Positions 7,555 to 16,116 of a DNA stretch of 64,000 nt are shown here, one piece after another. Below the pieces are notes generated by a model. That model was not told where the DNA came from, did not search any database, and saw only the letters and a list, made by a program, of their open reading frames with translations. Both the position numbers and the translations under genes were made by a program. This stretch comes from a virus, in the IMG/VR virus record IMGVR_UViG_3300046543_000266, positions 1 through 64,000 of that record; one strand, 5' to 3'. The stretch's first letter is position 1, and every line of letters begins with the position of its first letter.

Positions 7555-8328
7555 ATGGCAATTCAGAAGAAAGTGAAATCGACGGTAGCAGAAAAGCCGC
7601 CGGTCAAGAAGAGCAAGACTGCAGTCGCCGCCCCCGCTCCGGCAGCGAAGAAGGGTGTCCCCGCCAAGAAGGGCTTCCCCGCGAAGAAGGTTGGTGGTCC
7701 GGCACGTAAGCGCCCGGCGACGGCACGCAAGCCGCTCGCAACGTGGCAAGCTCCCGCCGACTTCAAGCCGCACTTCATCGAGATCGGTGTGCGTACCGAC
7801 AAGGACGGGCTGCTCAGCAACGCCATCAAGGCCACGCGCTACCAAGGTCGCTACGATCCGGAAGCCGAGGACAAGAAGAAGTTCGACGTGGGTGGTTACG
7901 ACATGGCGACGCTGGTTGGCATTCAAGCGCGTCTCGCTGGTGTGACGTTCCGCGCCAACGCAGATCGCAAGTACCCGTCGGGCATCAAGGAACGCAACGC
8001 CACGGAAACGCTGAAGAAGGAAGACGGCACCAAGCGTGAAGCCCTCGTGTTCCGCGCCGCACATCGGTTGCCCGCCAACACGACGTTCCGCATCCTGCTG
8101 CGCGTCAACAAGAAGTCGGCCGACGGCACGCTGTCGATCGTGTTCAAGCATGTCGAGCAACTCGTGAAATCGGCGAAGACGGGCAACGTCTCGCCGGTTC
8201 TGCTGGACAAGAAGGATCCGGTGTACCGCGCTTTCCGCAAGGCGAACCGCATCCTCCCGGCAGCGTTCAAGAACGTGCTCATGCCGCCGAAGCGCACTCG
8301 CGGTCGCAACGTGCCTGACGAAGAGTAA
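7555..8328 (+). CDS. Protein with H1-like basic N-terminal tail
   Basis: 257 residues. Residues 1-62 are Lys/Ala/Pro-rich with PAKKG repeats, like histone H1 tails; residues 63-257 look folded (beta-rich, ending RGRNVPDEE). The tail would bind DNA or another acidic partner. Similar tails occur on the proteins at 9144, 16117 and 17549. Folded domain not recognised. Confidence 0.75.
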   Translation: MAIQKKVKSTVAEKPPVKKSKTAVAAPAPAAKKGVPAKKGFPAKKVGGPARKRPATARKPLATWQAPADFKPHFIEIGVRTDKDGLLSNAIKATRYQGRYDPEAEDKKKFDVGGYDMATLVGIQARLAGVTFRANADRKYPSGIKERNATETLKKEDGTKREALVFRAAHRLPANTTFRILLRVNKKSADGTLSIVFKHVEQLVKSAKTGNVSPVLLDKKDPVYRAFRKANRILPAAFKNVLMPPKRTRGRNVPDEE

Positions 8329-8390
8329 CTCCTCGGGCCGCAGTAAAGTAATTCGGTAACAACAAAAACCAACCCCACGAGGTTCCCAGT

Positions 8391-8951
8391 ATGTTCGTCC
8401 AGTCCCCCAAGCAGATCACCGCTCGCATCATCGTCCCTTCGCTTATCGCCGGTGCCGCCGACGAAATCATCACCGTCCAGATGGACCTCCTGCAAGATGC
8501 AAAGAAGCAGGGTGATGTCAAGTCGGCACTCCGCGTGGTAGTCGTCAACGGAACGGTGTTTGCCGCCAAGGGCGATCTCGAACCGGTGTTCGGCATGTTC
8601 GTCAGCAAGTTCGGTATCGGCAGCCGCGACGTCGAAAACGCAACGCTGAAGTTCGGCTCGCAGCTGACTCGCCTCACGGCCGAGGCCTACTATCTGCTTG
8701 GTGGCATGACGACCAAGCAATATCGTGTTTCGAAGCTCCGGCTTGCTGAGGAAATCCGCAAGGAGCGGGAGCGCGACATGAAGGCGCAGGGTGCAGGGAT
8801 GCTGCTCGATCTGATCGACGACGGGTTCATCACGGCGGCCGAAGCCAAGAAGTTGATCGACAAGCGTATCCGGGAAATCAAGCAGCAAGGCGCAGTAGCA
8901 ACAAAGCCTGCCGCCGAATCCACCGATCCGCTGTGGGACAACATCGGCTGA
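8391..8951 (+). CDS. Hypothetical protein
   Basis: 186 residues, not recognised. N-terminal half Val/Ile/Leu-rich alpha/beta; residues ~110-160 form a charged helix (KLRLAEEIRKERERDMKAQ) and a helix-turn-helix-like pair (DDGFITAAEAKKLIDKRIREI). Ends PLWDNIG. Confidence 0.75.
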   Translation: MFVQSPKQITARIIVPSLIAGAADEIITVQMDLLQDAKKQGDVKSALRVVVVNGTVFAAKGDLEPVFGMFVSKFGIGSRDVENATLKFGSQLTRLTAEAYYLLGGMTTKQYRVSKLRLAEEIRKERERDMKAQGAGMLLDLIDDGFITAAEAKKLIDKRIREIKQQGAVATKPAAESTDPLWDNIG

Positions 8952-8959
8952 CCGGTTTT

Positions 8960-8980
8960 CGAAGTGTGTTACAATACTGC
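8960..8980 (+). promoter_or_regulatory. Possible promoter, TACAAT at 8970-8975
   Basis: GTGTGTTACAAT preceded by GGTTTTCG, similar to the sites at 5054 and 15530. Two late-type motifs follow within 85 bases, so the gene at 9144 may have several promoters. Confidence 0.4.
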
Positions 8981-9008
8981 CAGCCGCCGCGCACAGCATT
9001 CCCGGCGG

Positions 9009-9018
9009 GTAGTAAATA
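9009..9018 (+). promoter_or_regulatory. Late-promoter-like GTAGTAAATA
   Basis: First of two copies upstream of the gene at 9144. Confidence 0.55.
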
Positions 9019-9044
9019 CAGCACAGTAGCAAACTCCGCAGCAC

Positions 9045-9054
9045 GTAGTAAATA
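9045..9054 (+). promoter_or_regulatory. Late-promoter-like GTAGTAAATA
   Basis: Second copy, 90 bases before ATG 9144. The doubled motif suggests strong expression. Confidence 0.6.
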
Positions 9055-9143
9055 TCGTATGTACGGGGCAGTCTGTACTCGCAATCACAGACATCACAAC
9101 CAATCCAACGTTTCACCATTCTTTATCGATAAAGGAATACAAA

Positions 9144-10052
9144 ATGGCAATCCGCAACGCAGCGAAGGGCACGAAGGCAGCAGCAGGTAAGGCTAAGGCA
9201 GCTCCGGCACGCAAGACGGCAGCTCCGGCTCGCGGTCGTGGTCGCGCAGCAGCTCCGGCTCCGGCGAAGCAAGGCCCGAAGGCTCGTGCAGCAGCGGCAG
9301 CAGCGAAGGCTGAAGCTCTGGCAGCGCGCAAGGCGAAGGCTCTGGCAGCGAAGAAGAAGGCAGCAGCTCCGAAGAAGCCGGTTCGTGGCGCGAAGGCCGC
9401 TCCGGTTCGTCAAGCTCGTGGCGCGAAGGCAGTGAAGGCAGTTGCTCAGCAAGCAGTCGGCACGCAAGTGTTCATCAAGATGGTCGTGACCACGCAAGCT
9501 GGCGGCAAGCCGACCGAAGCATCGTACTTCGGCGCACAAGGCCAGATCATCCCGCGTTCGACGGTCAAGGCAGTGGTCGGCAGCGTAATCTATCACGAAG
9601 TGCTGGTCCCGATGGGCACGGTCACCGAAGTGAAGGTGCAGAAGGGCATCACGATCTACATCACGGAAAACGGCCCGGTCATCGCGCTGGACCCGGCTTC
9701 GGTGTTCACCTCGTTCGGCGGCGCATCGGCAGTGATCGCCCCGGCTGGTGACGAAGACGAAGACGGCGTCGAAGGTGACGACGAAGAAGATGAAGACGAA
9801 GACGGCGTCGAAGGTGACGACGAGGACGAAGAGTCCGACGAAGAAGAAGACGAAGACGAAGAAGAAGACGAGGACGAAGAGTCAGACGACGGCGACGAAG
9901 AAGACGAAGAGTCGGACGACGGCGACGAAGAAGACGAAGACGAAGAAGAAGACGACGGCGACGAAGAAGACGAAGAAGAAGAAGACGACGGCGACGAAGA
10001 AGACGAAGACGACGGCGACGAAGAAGACGAAGACGAAGACGAACTGTTCTAA
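9144..10052 (+). CDS. H1-like basic tail plus long acidic tail protein
   Basis: 302 residues in three parts: residues 1-105 Ala/Lys-rich (histone-H1-like), 106-199 a compact beta-rich region (TQVFIKMVVTTQAGGK, then HEVLVPMGTVTEV), and 200-302 nearly all Asp/Glu with Gly spacers. Such a bipolar protein could bind DNA with one end and mask or compete with the other. Ahead are two late-type motifs; a strong terminator follows, so it is likely an abundant single-gene transcript. Function not known. Confidence 0.8.
   Translation: MAIRNAAKGTKAAAGKAKAAPARKTAAPARGRGRAAAPAPAKQGPKARAAAAAAKAEALAARKAKALAAKKKAAAPKKPVRGAKAAPVRQARGAKAVKAVAQQAVGTQVFIKMVVTTQAGGKPTEASYFGAQGQIIPRSTVKAVVGSVIYHEVLVPMGTVTEVKVQKGITIYITENGPVIALDPASVFTSFGGASAVIAPAGDEDEDGVEGDDEEDEDEDGVEGDDEDEESDEEEDEDEEEDEDEESDDGDEEDEESDDGDEEDEDEEEDDGDEEDEEEEDDGDEEDEDDGDEEDEDEDELF
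9745..10048 (+). repeat. Acidic-codon tandem repeat
   Basis: Imperfect repeats of GACGGCGACGAAGAAGACGA-type units encode the Asp/Glu tail. Prone to length variation. Confidence 0.8.
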
Positions 10053-10079
10053 TCTTCCGGCATCGGCGGTATAGGTCAG

Positions 10080-10111
10080 GGCTGGGAGCACACAAGGGCT
10101 CCCAGCCTTTT
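10080..10111 (+). terminator. Rho-independent terminator
   Basis: GGCTGGGAGC pairs with GCTCCCAGCC and is followed by TTTT. Confidence 0.9.
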
Positions 10112-10146
10112 CAGCATTTGCTGGCTGCACACAACAGAGACGTCCC

Positions 10147-10449
10147 GTGGCAAAAGAGCATCTAGCACTTTACTCTAATGACTGTAAGCGATGCCGACAT
10201 CTGGACCCGTCCGAGGCCAGAGCCTTTGCGAAGTGTCACTACAGCAAGGGTAACAAGCATTGTCCAGCGCAAGATCTGGTCATTGTAGTCGTAGGCCAAG
10301 CGTACCGTTGGGCGAATCTGGTGATTGCTGCCCGCGAGAAACGTGACGCCGCGTCTGAAGCTCGCATCCTGGCGCAGGTGGCGAAGAAACCTGCATCGTT
10401 CCAAGAACGCTTTTATTCAGCAATCGAAAATCCGGCGGACATCCGATGA
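10147..10449 (+). CDS. Zinc-binding-like Cys protein
   Basis: 100 residues from a GTG start. CKRC (residues 13-16), then a Cys at ~29 and HCPA at ~37-40, give a four-Cys/His set that could bind zinc. The rest is helical. Not assigned to a family. Stop overlaps the next ATG. Confidence 0.65.
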   Translation: MAKEHLALYSNDCKRCRHLDPSEARAFAKCHYSKGNKHCPAQDLVIVVVGQAYRWANLVIAAREKRDAASEARILAQVAKKPASFQERFYSAIENPADIR

Positions 10450-11192
10450 ACAAGGCGATACCAGCGGCTACGAAACCCGCATCTAACTCTCCCACCGTAA
10501 TCCGCTTGACGAAGATCAAGCAGTGGTGGCTCCCAGTCGACGCCGAGTCCTACTTGGCTTTGCGCGAGGCCGGTGTGCCACTCGTCCGCTTTCATGTGGA
10601 CTTCCTCCCAGCGCTATCCCTCATTACGAAGAAGCATCGCATCCGTGCGAAGGAAGTATCCTTCAAGGATGAAATCCTGACGCCGTTCCTCAATCTGGTC
10701 GGCACCACCTGGAACAAGAAGCAACACTGCCGGGCAACCATCGCCGCGCGGTCCATGAAGTTCGAGACCCTGAAGCCCGAGGTCTACACGAAAGCGAAAG
10801 AGAGCATCACGAAGCTCACCGACATCCTCGAGAAGTTCTTTGTTCGGTGGGGCTTCAAATACCAGTTCGAGTACAGCGAGTCGCGCGGTAAGTGTAAATT
10901 GAATGTGGAGTACTACTTCGACAGCACCAAGATGCCGGTCATTCCTCTGGAGACCCCGGTCACTGATCTGCCGAAGGTCCAACTGAAGATCGGCTTTACG
11001 CGCATCACGATGACGTTCGGCGACCGCTATGTGGATACGCTGATCGAAGTCAGTCAGGGTGGCAAGTTCACCCCGTTGCACTCAACGCGTTGCACGTACT
11101 CGCAGATATCCTCAGTCAAACCTATGATCGCGGCACTCATGCAGGTGCCCGATCATGACATTCACAACTTCGACAACTCGGCCACCCCATGA
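10446..11192 (+). CDS. Hypothetical protein
   Basis: 248 residues, alpha/beta, not recognised. A coiled helix (AKESITKLTDILEKFFVRWGF) lies near residue 120. It sits directly ahead of, and overlaps by ATGA, the topoisomerase II large-subunit gene, so it may act with it, but no motif shows this. Confidence 0.8.
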   Translation: MNKAIPAATKPASNSPTVIRLTKIKQWWLPVDAESYLALREAGVPLVRFHVDFLPALSLITKKHRIRAKEVSFKDEILTPFLNLVGTTWNKKQHCRATIAARSMKFETLKPEVYTKAKESITKLTDILEKFFVRWGFKYQFEYSESRGKCKLNVEYYFDSTKMPVIPLETPVTDLPKVQLKIGFTRITMTFGDRYVDTLIEVSQGGKFTPLHSTRCTYSQISSVKPMIAALMQVPDHDIHNFDNSATP

Positions 11193-13870
11193 TTATGGCT
11201 CTCGCCAAAAAGAAAGTCGCCGCTCCGACAAAGAAGGCGGCTTCGTATTCGAGCAAGGACATCACAACCTTGCGCTTCCCGGACAACGTCCGCTCGAACC
11301 CTTCGATGTATCTTGGGTCGGTGGACGCCGCTGGTGTGTGGCTCACGGCCCGGGAATTGCTGGACAACGCGCTGGATGAGCATCTGGCGCACCGTAACGA
11401 CGCAGTCATGCTGCACGTCGATAAGGACGGCTCCTATTGGGTGCTGGATCGTGGTCACGGCGTGCCGCAGGGTGTGAAGAAGTTCAGCGTGCACGTCAAC
11501 GGCAAGGACATCGAGACGAAGATGCCCACGATGCAAGCCGTCTTCGGTGAACTGCATACGTCGGGCAAGTATCGCTCGGATGCATACGCAACCTCGGTTG
11601 GTACGCACGGCATCGGCGCCAAGGGCACCAACGCAACCTCGGAGTTCTTCGAGGTCTTCACGTTCTACGAAGGCCAGTGGTTCACCATCGGCTTCAAGAA
11701 GGGCAAGCTGGTCAAGCACGTCGCGAAGTGCAGCGCCCCGAAGGGTCCCGACGGCAAGACTGTTACCAAGGGCACGGTCATCCACTTCAAGCCGGATCCC
11801 ACGATCTTCACCGTCAAGTCCTTCCCACCCTCGATGGTGATGGAATGGGCCGACGTGATGTCGCATCTGAATCCCGGCTTCGCAATCGTCGTATCCAGCC
11901 CCAAGGGCAAGAAGCAGTTCCTGTCGAAAATCGGCCCGGCCGGTTACGTCCAGCAGCGCATCGAGAAGTTGAAGACCGAAGCTGAACGCCTGATGTTCGA
12001 GTACAAGTCGGATCTGGCGGACGTCGTGGTGGCCTTCTCGAACTATGACGGCTGCGACGTGCGCGGTTTCACGAACGGCCTGAACAATGCTCAGGGCGGC
12101 AAACATCTGGACGCTGTGACCGGCGCACTGTACGCGGGCCTCAAGCCCTACATCAAAACCAAGCGCGTGGAAGGGAAGCCGGTTCCGGTGTTCCGCGAGG
12201 CTGACTTCAAGGAAGGCTTGGTTGGTCTTGTCAACGCCAAGCTCCACAAGGCCGAGTTCAGTTCGCAGGACAAGGCACGGCTGACTGATGCTCGTATGGG
12301 TGCGGCGTTCGAGAAAGAGCTCACGCTGGCAACCATCAAGTTCTTCAAGGACAACAAGGCACTGGCACTGCGTCTGTGTGCGCGGGCCACAAAGCTCAAC
12401 GAACTGAAGACCAAGTTCACGTTGTCGAAGAAGGCTGCGTCCACGCTCAACGCTATGAAGCGCAACGGTCTGCCCGCCAAGTACGCTGGATTCGACAGCA
12501 AGACGAAGACCGAAGACCGCGAACTGTTCATCGTCGAAGGGGATTCGGCAGGTGGTACGGTCAAGAAGGGTCGCTTCCCGTATCAGGCAGTGCTGCCCCT
12601 CAAGGGCAAGATCATGAACGCGTTGAAGGATGGCAAGGGCAAGACGCTGGAGTCGGAGGAAATCCTGAACATCCTGGCGGCTATCGGCTTCGACGTCAAG
12701 GCAGTCGACCCGTATGCCAAGCTCACGGTCGGCAAGATTGTGTGTCTGGCTGACCCGGATCCGGACGGCCCCTTCATCGGCGACACCCGCATCAACTTCC
12801 GCTACAATACGCACGGCACGACGCAGTCGGCCAGCATCGAGTGCCTCGCCAAGATGGCAGCTGATGGTACGGAGTTCGTGGTTCCGGTGTGGAACGGCCA
12901 AACCGAAGTGTGGGCCAGCGCCAGCGCTCGCCTCGAACGCAACGTCGAGCAACTGGTTGCTCTCGAGATCGGCAAGACGAAGTACAAGGTCAGCGTCGAT
13001 CACAAGTGGCTGTGTGTTAAAACCGATGCGCTGCGCGGCCGCGACGTGGGCGAACATGCAGACAACCTCGTGTTCGTCAGGGCGGCTGATCTGAAGGTAG
13101 GCGACCGGGTGTTCATGCCCGCAGCTAACAACACGCGGGACAAGTCTAGCTGCGACTACGCGACGAAGCTCGGGTTCGCCCCAGTCTCGAAGATGCGCAT
13201 CCAGCAGTTGGACCAGCCGGTTCCGGTGTACTGTCTGAGCGTGCCGAAGTATCACCACTTCATGCTGCCTTCGGGTATCGTGTCGAGCAACTGCCACATC
13301 AACTCGTTGCTGCTCACGCTGTTCTACCGCTATCTGCCTGAGCTGTTCAGCCGGGGCATGGTGTTCGTTGCCAACAGCCCGGAGTTCTACAGCATCCACA
13401 AGAATCAGCTGGTGACCGGCGAGTCGCTGTCGGCAATGGGCAAGAACCTGAAGCGCATCAAGGCACCGGCCAACACGCCGATCCATCACATCAAGGGTTG
13501 GGGAGAAATCGATGCTCCGCTGATGCGCATCTTGGCAATGGACCCGGCCACGCGGAAGCTCATCAAGATTGGCGCAATCGAGCACGACGACAAGGTTGAC
13601 TTCGAGCGGCTCATGAACGACGACGTTGCCTATCGCCGTGACATGTTGGGCTTGCCGTCCAATGCCGTCGGCGGTGACGTGGAGGAGGAAGGCACTCCGA
13701 AGTCCAAGGCCGCACGTAAAGTACCTGTGAACAAAGCGGTCGTCGCAGCCAAGAAAATTGCGACAGCCAACCGGAAGATCGTTCACCGTCGCGATGAAAT
13801 CGAAGCCAAGCGCATCGAGAAGCGACGTGGCCTCCGTCCGGTGGGCAAGACGTTGCGCAAAGCCGCATAA
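11189..13870 (+). CDS. Type II DNA topoisomerase large (ATPase/TOPRIM) subunit with intein
   Basis: 893 residues including a 174-residue intein. GyrB/ParE/T4-gp39 family: GHKL ATPase with ELLDNALDE (56-64), DRGHG (87-91) and GTHGIGAKG (138-146); TOPRIM with EGDSAGG (450-456) and DPDPDG (522-527), metal-binding residues for DNA cleavage; IKGWGEI replaces the usual YKGLGEM. The intein splits DPDPDG from CHINSLLL. Basic Lys/Ala tails are added at both ends. Works with the subunit at 13880 to relax DNA ahead of replication forks. Splicing is needed for an intact TOPRIM domain. Confidence 0.93.
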   Translation: MIMALAKKKVAAPTKKAASYSSKDITTLRFPDNVRSNPSMYLGSVDAAGVWLTARELLDNALDEHLAHRNDAVMLHVDKDGSYWVLDRGHGVPQGVKKFSVHVNGKDIETKMPTMQAVFGELHTSGKYRSDAYATSVGTHGIGAKGTNATSEFFEVFTFYEGQWFTIGFKKGKLVKHVAKCSAPKGPDGKTVTKGTVIHFKPDPTIFTVKSFPPSMVMEWADVMSHLNPGFAIVVSSPKGKKQFLSKIGPAGYVQQRIEKLKTEAERLMFEYKSDLADVVVAFSNYDGCDVRGFTNGLNNAQGGKHLDAVTGALYAGLKPYIKTKRVEGKPVPVFREADFKEGLVGLVNAKLHKAEFSSQDKARLTDARMGAAFEKELTLATIKFFKDNKALALRLCARATKLNELKTKFTLSKKAASTLNAMKRNGLPAKYAGFDSKTKTEDRELFIVEGDSAGGTVKKGRFPYQAVLPLKGKIMNALKDGKGKTLESEEILNILAAIGFDVKAVDPYAKLTVGKIVCLADPDPDGPFIGDTRINFRYNTHGTTQSASIECLAKMAADGTEFVVPVWNGQTEVWASASARLERNVEQLVALEIGKTKYKVSVDHKWLCVKTDALRGRDVGEHADNLVFVRAADLKVGDRVFMPAANNTRDKSSCDYATKLGFAPVSKMRIQQLDQPVPVYCLSVPKYHHFMLPSGIVSSNCHINSLLLTLFYRYLPELFSRGMVFVANSPEFYSIHKNQLVTGESLSAMGKNLKRIKAPANTPIHHIKGWGEIDAPLMRILAMDPATRKLIKIGAIEHDDKVDFERLMNDDVAYRRDMLGLPSNAVGGDVEEEGTPKSKAARKVPVNKAVVAAKKIATANRKIVHRRDEIEAKRIEKRRGLRPVGKTLRKAA
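12770..13291 (+). other. Mini-intein in topoisomerase large subunit
   Basis: In-frame, residues 528-701 (174 aa, no homing endonuclease domain). Block A is PFIGDTRINF (usual CxxGDTxI), block B KVSVDHKWLCV (TxxH-type), block F VYCLSVPKYHHFM and block G GIVSSN followed by Cys702. It starts with Pro instead of Cys/Ser and has Ser instead of the usual penultimate His; the Asn701/Cys+1 pair is intact. Removing it joins DPDPDG to CHINSLLL, the expected TOPRIM sequence. Confidence 0.88.
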
Positions 13871-13879
13871 GGAATCGAC

Positions 13880-15463
13880 ATGGTAATCAAAAGACGAGTA
13901 GCGAAGCCCGAAGCCGACGATATGGACTTCGACAAACCCGCACCGCGCACACGGGCTCCGGCCCGTCGTGGCAAAGCGCCGGTCAAGCGGGTTCTGAAGG
14001 GTACTGAGGACAAGCACGTCGATAACGAAAGCATCCGTAGCTTCGGCAAGCGCAACATGACCACGTATGCTGTGGCGGTCAACCTCGATCGCAGCGTGCC
14101 TGACATGTACGACGGGTGGAAGCCTGTGCATCGCCGCATCATCTGGGCGGCTTCCACTCAGGCTCGCGACCTAACCAAGACGGCGCGGGTCGTGGGCGAT
14201 ACGCTTGGCAAGTATCACCCCCACGGTGACCGCAGCGTGGCCGACGCCATCGAGACGATGGTCAACATGCCTACTGCTCCGCTTTTGGGCAAGGGCAATT
14301 GGGGATCGATGATCGACAGCGCGGCAGCCATGCGATACACCAACATGAAGCTGTCGGCGTATGGCCTCACGTTCCTGAACCCGCACTACATCCACTCGGA
14401 AGTCACGTCGTTCGTACCCAACTACGACGACAAGGACGTGGAGCCGGTCACGCTTCCGGCGCAGTTGCCGAACGTGCTGATCAACGGCTCCGAGGGTATC
14501 GGCGTTGGCATTACCACTGGCTTGCCGTCGTTCACGCCTGAGTCGATGATCAGTGTGCTGGAGAGCATGCTCAAGGGTGAGAAGCTGAAGGCCGTCGACT
14601 TCGCGAAGCGCCTGAAGTTCGCTCACAAGTGGGGCGGGCAGATCGTCCAGTCGAAGGAGAACCGCTTATCAATGATGGGCATCTTCAACGGCAGCGTCGG
14701 CACTGTACAGTTCGAGTCGGCCATCGAAGTGGATCGTGACCGCAAGAGCATGACCATCGGCGACTGGCCTCCAGGCACTAACCTCGAGAAGTTCGTGGCG
14801 CGTGTCCGGGCCATGCCTGAATGTCAGCGCTGCTATAACAGCGAAGGCGTCACCAACTTCACGATCGAGTGCAAGCCCGCCTACAACTATGTGCAGTTCG
14901 ACAAGTTCGTTGAGAAGGTTCAGGCGGCGACTCGGCAGAAGCGCAACTACAAGATCAACGTAACGCAGCGTGTCGCCAACGATAACGACGGCGTCATTAG
15001 CTTCGAGACCAAGTTCTTGGCGCTGTCGGTGCCTGAGCTGATCTTGCAGTGGTTGCGTATGCGCCTCCAGTTGGAACTGAAAAGTCTGACGTTCCGGATC
15101 AAGAAGCAGGAAGCAGCCATCGCCTACTCCGAGCTCCTGATCTACGCGTGCGACAAACTGGATCTGATCTTCAAGGCGATTCGTAGCAGCGACCCGAAAG
15201 CCGCGATGGTAAAGCTGCTGAAGATCACCGAGGAGCAAGCCAAGCAAATCCTGGAGTTGCGCTTGTCACAACTCACGCGCATGGATCAAAGCGCGATGAA
15301 GGAAAAGCTGGCCGAGCAACGCAGTCATCACAAGCAACTGCTCGTGTGGCAGAAGAAGCCTCGCAGCAAGGTGCTTCTCGATCTCGAAGATGTCCGAGCC
15401 GCAATCGACAAGGACCGGAAGTTCGAAAACACCAAGGAAGAGCAGTCGCTTACGGTGGTGTAA
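13880..15463 (+). CDS. Type II DNA topoisomerase medium (cleavage) subunit
   Basis: 527 residues, GyrA/ParC/T4-gp52 family. DGWKPVHRRI, GDTLGKYHPHGD (~107-118) and AMRYTNMKLS with catalytic Tyr153 form the winged-helix cleavage centre. The GyrA C-terminal beta-pinwheel is missing, as in T4 gp52, so it should relax rather than supercoil. The N-terminus carries a basic Arg/Lys/Ala/Pro tail (residues 1-45). Begins 9 bases after the large subunit; clearly an operon. Confidence 0.93.
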   Translation: MVIKRRVAKPEADDMDFDKPAPRTRAPARRGKAPVKRVLKGTEDKHVDNESIRSFGKRNMTTYAVAVNLDRSVPDMYDGWKPVHRRIIWAASTQARDLTKTARVVGDTLGKYHPHGDRSVADAIETMVNMPTAPLLGKGNWGSMIDSAAAMRYTNMKLSAYGLTFLNPHYIHSEVTSFVPNYDDKDVEPVTLPAQLPNVLINGSEGIGVGITTGLPSFTPESMISVLESMLKGEKLKAVDFAKRLKFAHKWGGQIVQSKENRLSMMGIFNGSVGTVQFESAIEVDRDRKSMTIGDWPPGTNLEKFVARVRAMPECQRCYNSEGVTNFTIECKPAYNYVQFDKFVEKVQAATRQKRNYKINVTQRVANDNDGVISFETKFLALSVPELILQWLRMRLQLELKSLTFRIKKQEAAIAYSELLIYACDKLDLIFKAIRSSDPKAAMVKLLKITEEQAKQILELRLSQLTRMDQSAMKEKLAEQRSHHKQLLVWQKKPRSKVLLDLEDVRAAIDKDRKFENTKEEQSLTVV

Positions 15464-15492
15464 CCGCCTCGCGTCACTGCCGGGTTTTCGGT

Positions 15493-15540
15493 GTTGCAAA
15501 AACGCAACAGAGCGGTTCGCGCGGTGTGGTACAATATGGT
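15493..15540 (+). promoter_or_regulatory. Promoter: GTTGC-N6-GCAAC element plus TACAAT (15530-15535)
   Basis: An inverted repeat GTTGC/GCAAC ends 21 bases before TACAAT (25 from CAAC start), the same distance as at 31447 and 49999. TGTGG precedes the -10. Drives the gene at 15667. Confidence 0.65.
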
Positions 15541-15666
15541 ACGTGCCGCGCGCACGTCGTGCAGGGTTTTGGCCGGTTTTACCCGCACGGTGCAAAAGCA
15601 CAAAATCGGCAAGTAGGTCTACCCGCTCGCGGGTTCGTAGTTCATCCAAACCACAGGAGCAGCACA

Positions 15667-16038
15667 ATGCCAGCACTCGCACACTTCCAGGTAGCGAAAA
15701 CCGTCTACGATCTGGTAGACAAACGTACCAAGGCGGGAGATCCGCCAAACCGTCGGGAGCTCATGGCTGAACTCCGCCCCGTACTCAGTCTTCTGGGCCG
15801 GGCGGAATCTACCGCGCAGCAAATGCTCGATGTTCTCATGCGCATCGGCGCAATCGAGCGCGACGTCAGCCGGTACTATCAGACGGTGCGGGAAATCGAT
15901 CTCGCGAAGTTTGCGACTGCAGTCGATCGCAACAACAAACGGCGCAAGATGCTGATCTCGTATCAGGAACTCCCGGTTCCGGCCGGTGCCGCCGAGTGGG
16001 TCGAAGAATCCGACTTCGCGGAATCGACGGCTCTGTAA
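15667..16038 (+). CDS. Hypothetical helical protein
   Basis: 123 residues, mostly helical; PPNRRELMAELRPVLSLLGRAESTAQQMLDVLMRIGAIERD resembles a winged-helix-like arrangement with a short hairpin, but no family is certain. AGGAGC precedes ATG 15667. Confidence 0.7.
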   Translation: MPALAHFQVAKTVYDLVDKRTKAGDPPNRRELMAELRPVLSLLGRAESTAQQMLDVLMRIGAIERDVSRYYQTVREIDLAKFATAVDRNNKRRKMLISYQELPVPAGAAEWVEESDFAESTAL

Positions 16039-16116
16039 CAACCCACGCATCACACGGGCTTCGCCGGGCTCCCGCATCCAACGTCCGGCACATTCCACAA
16101 CAGGAAACGTATCATC

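Noticed and set aside
12770-13291. Group I intron in the topoisomerase gene
   Set aside because: The insert is fully in frame without stops and shows protein intein blocks A, B, F and G.
11162-14131. 989-codon open frame on the - strand opposite the topoisomerase genes
   Set aside because: It mirrors the GC-rich third-position bias of two certain + strand genes, has His/Arg/Val-rich composition and no ribosome binding site.
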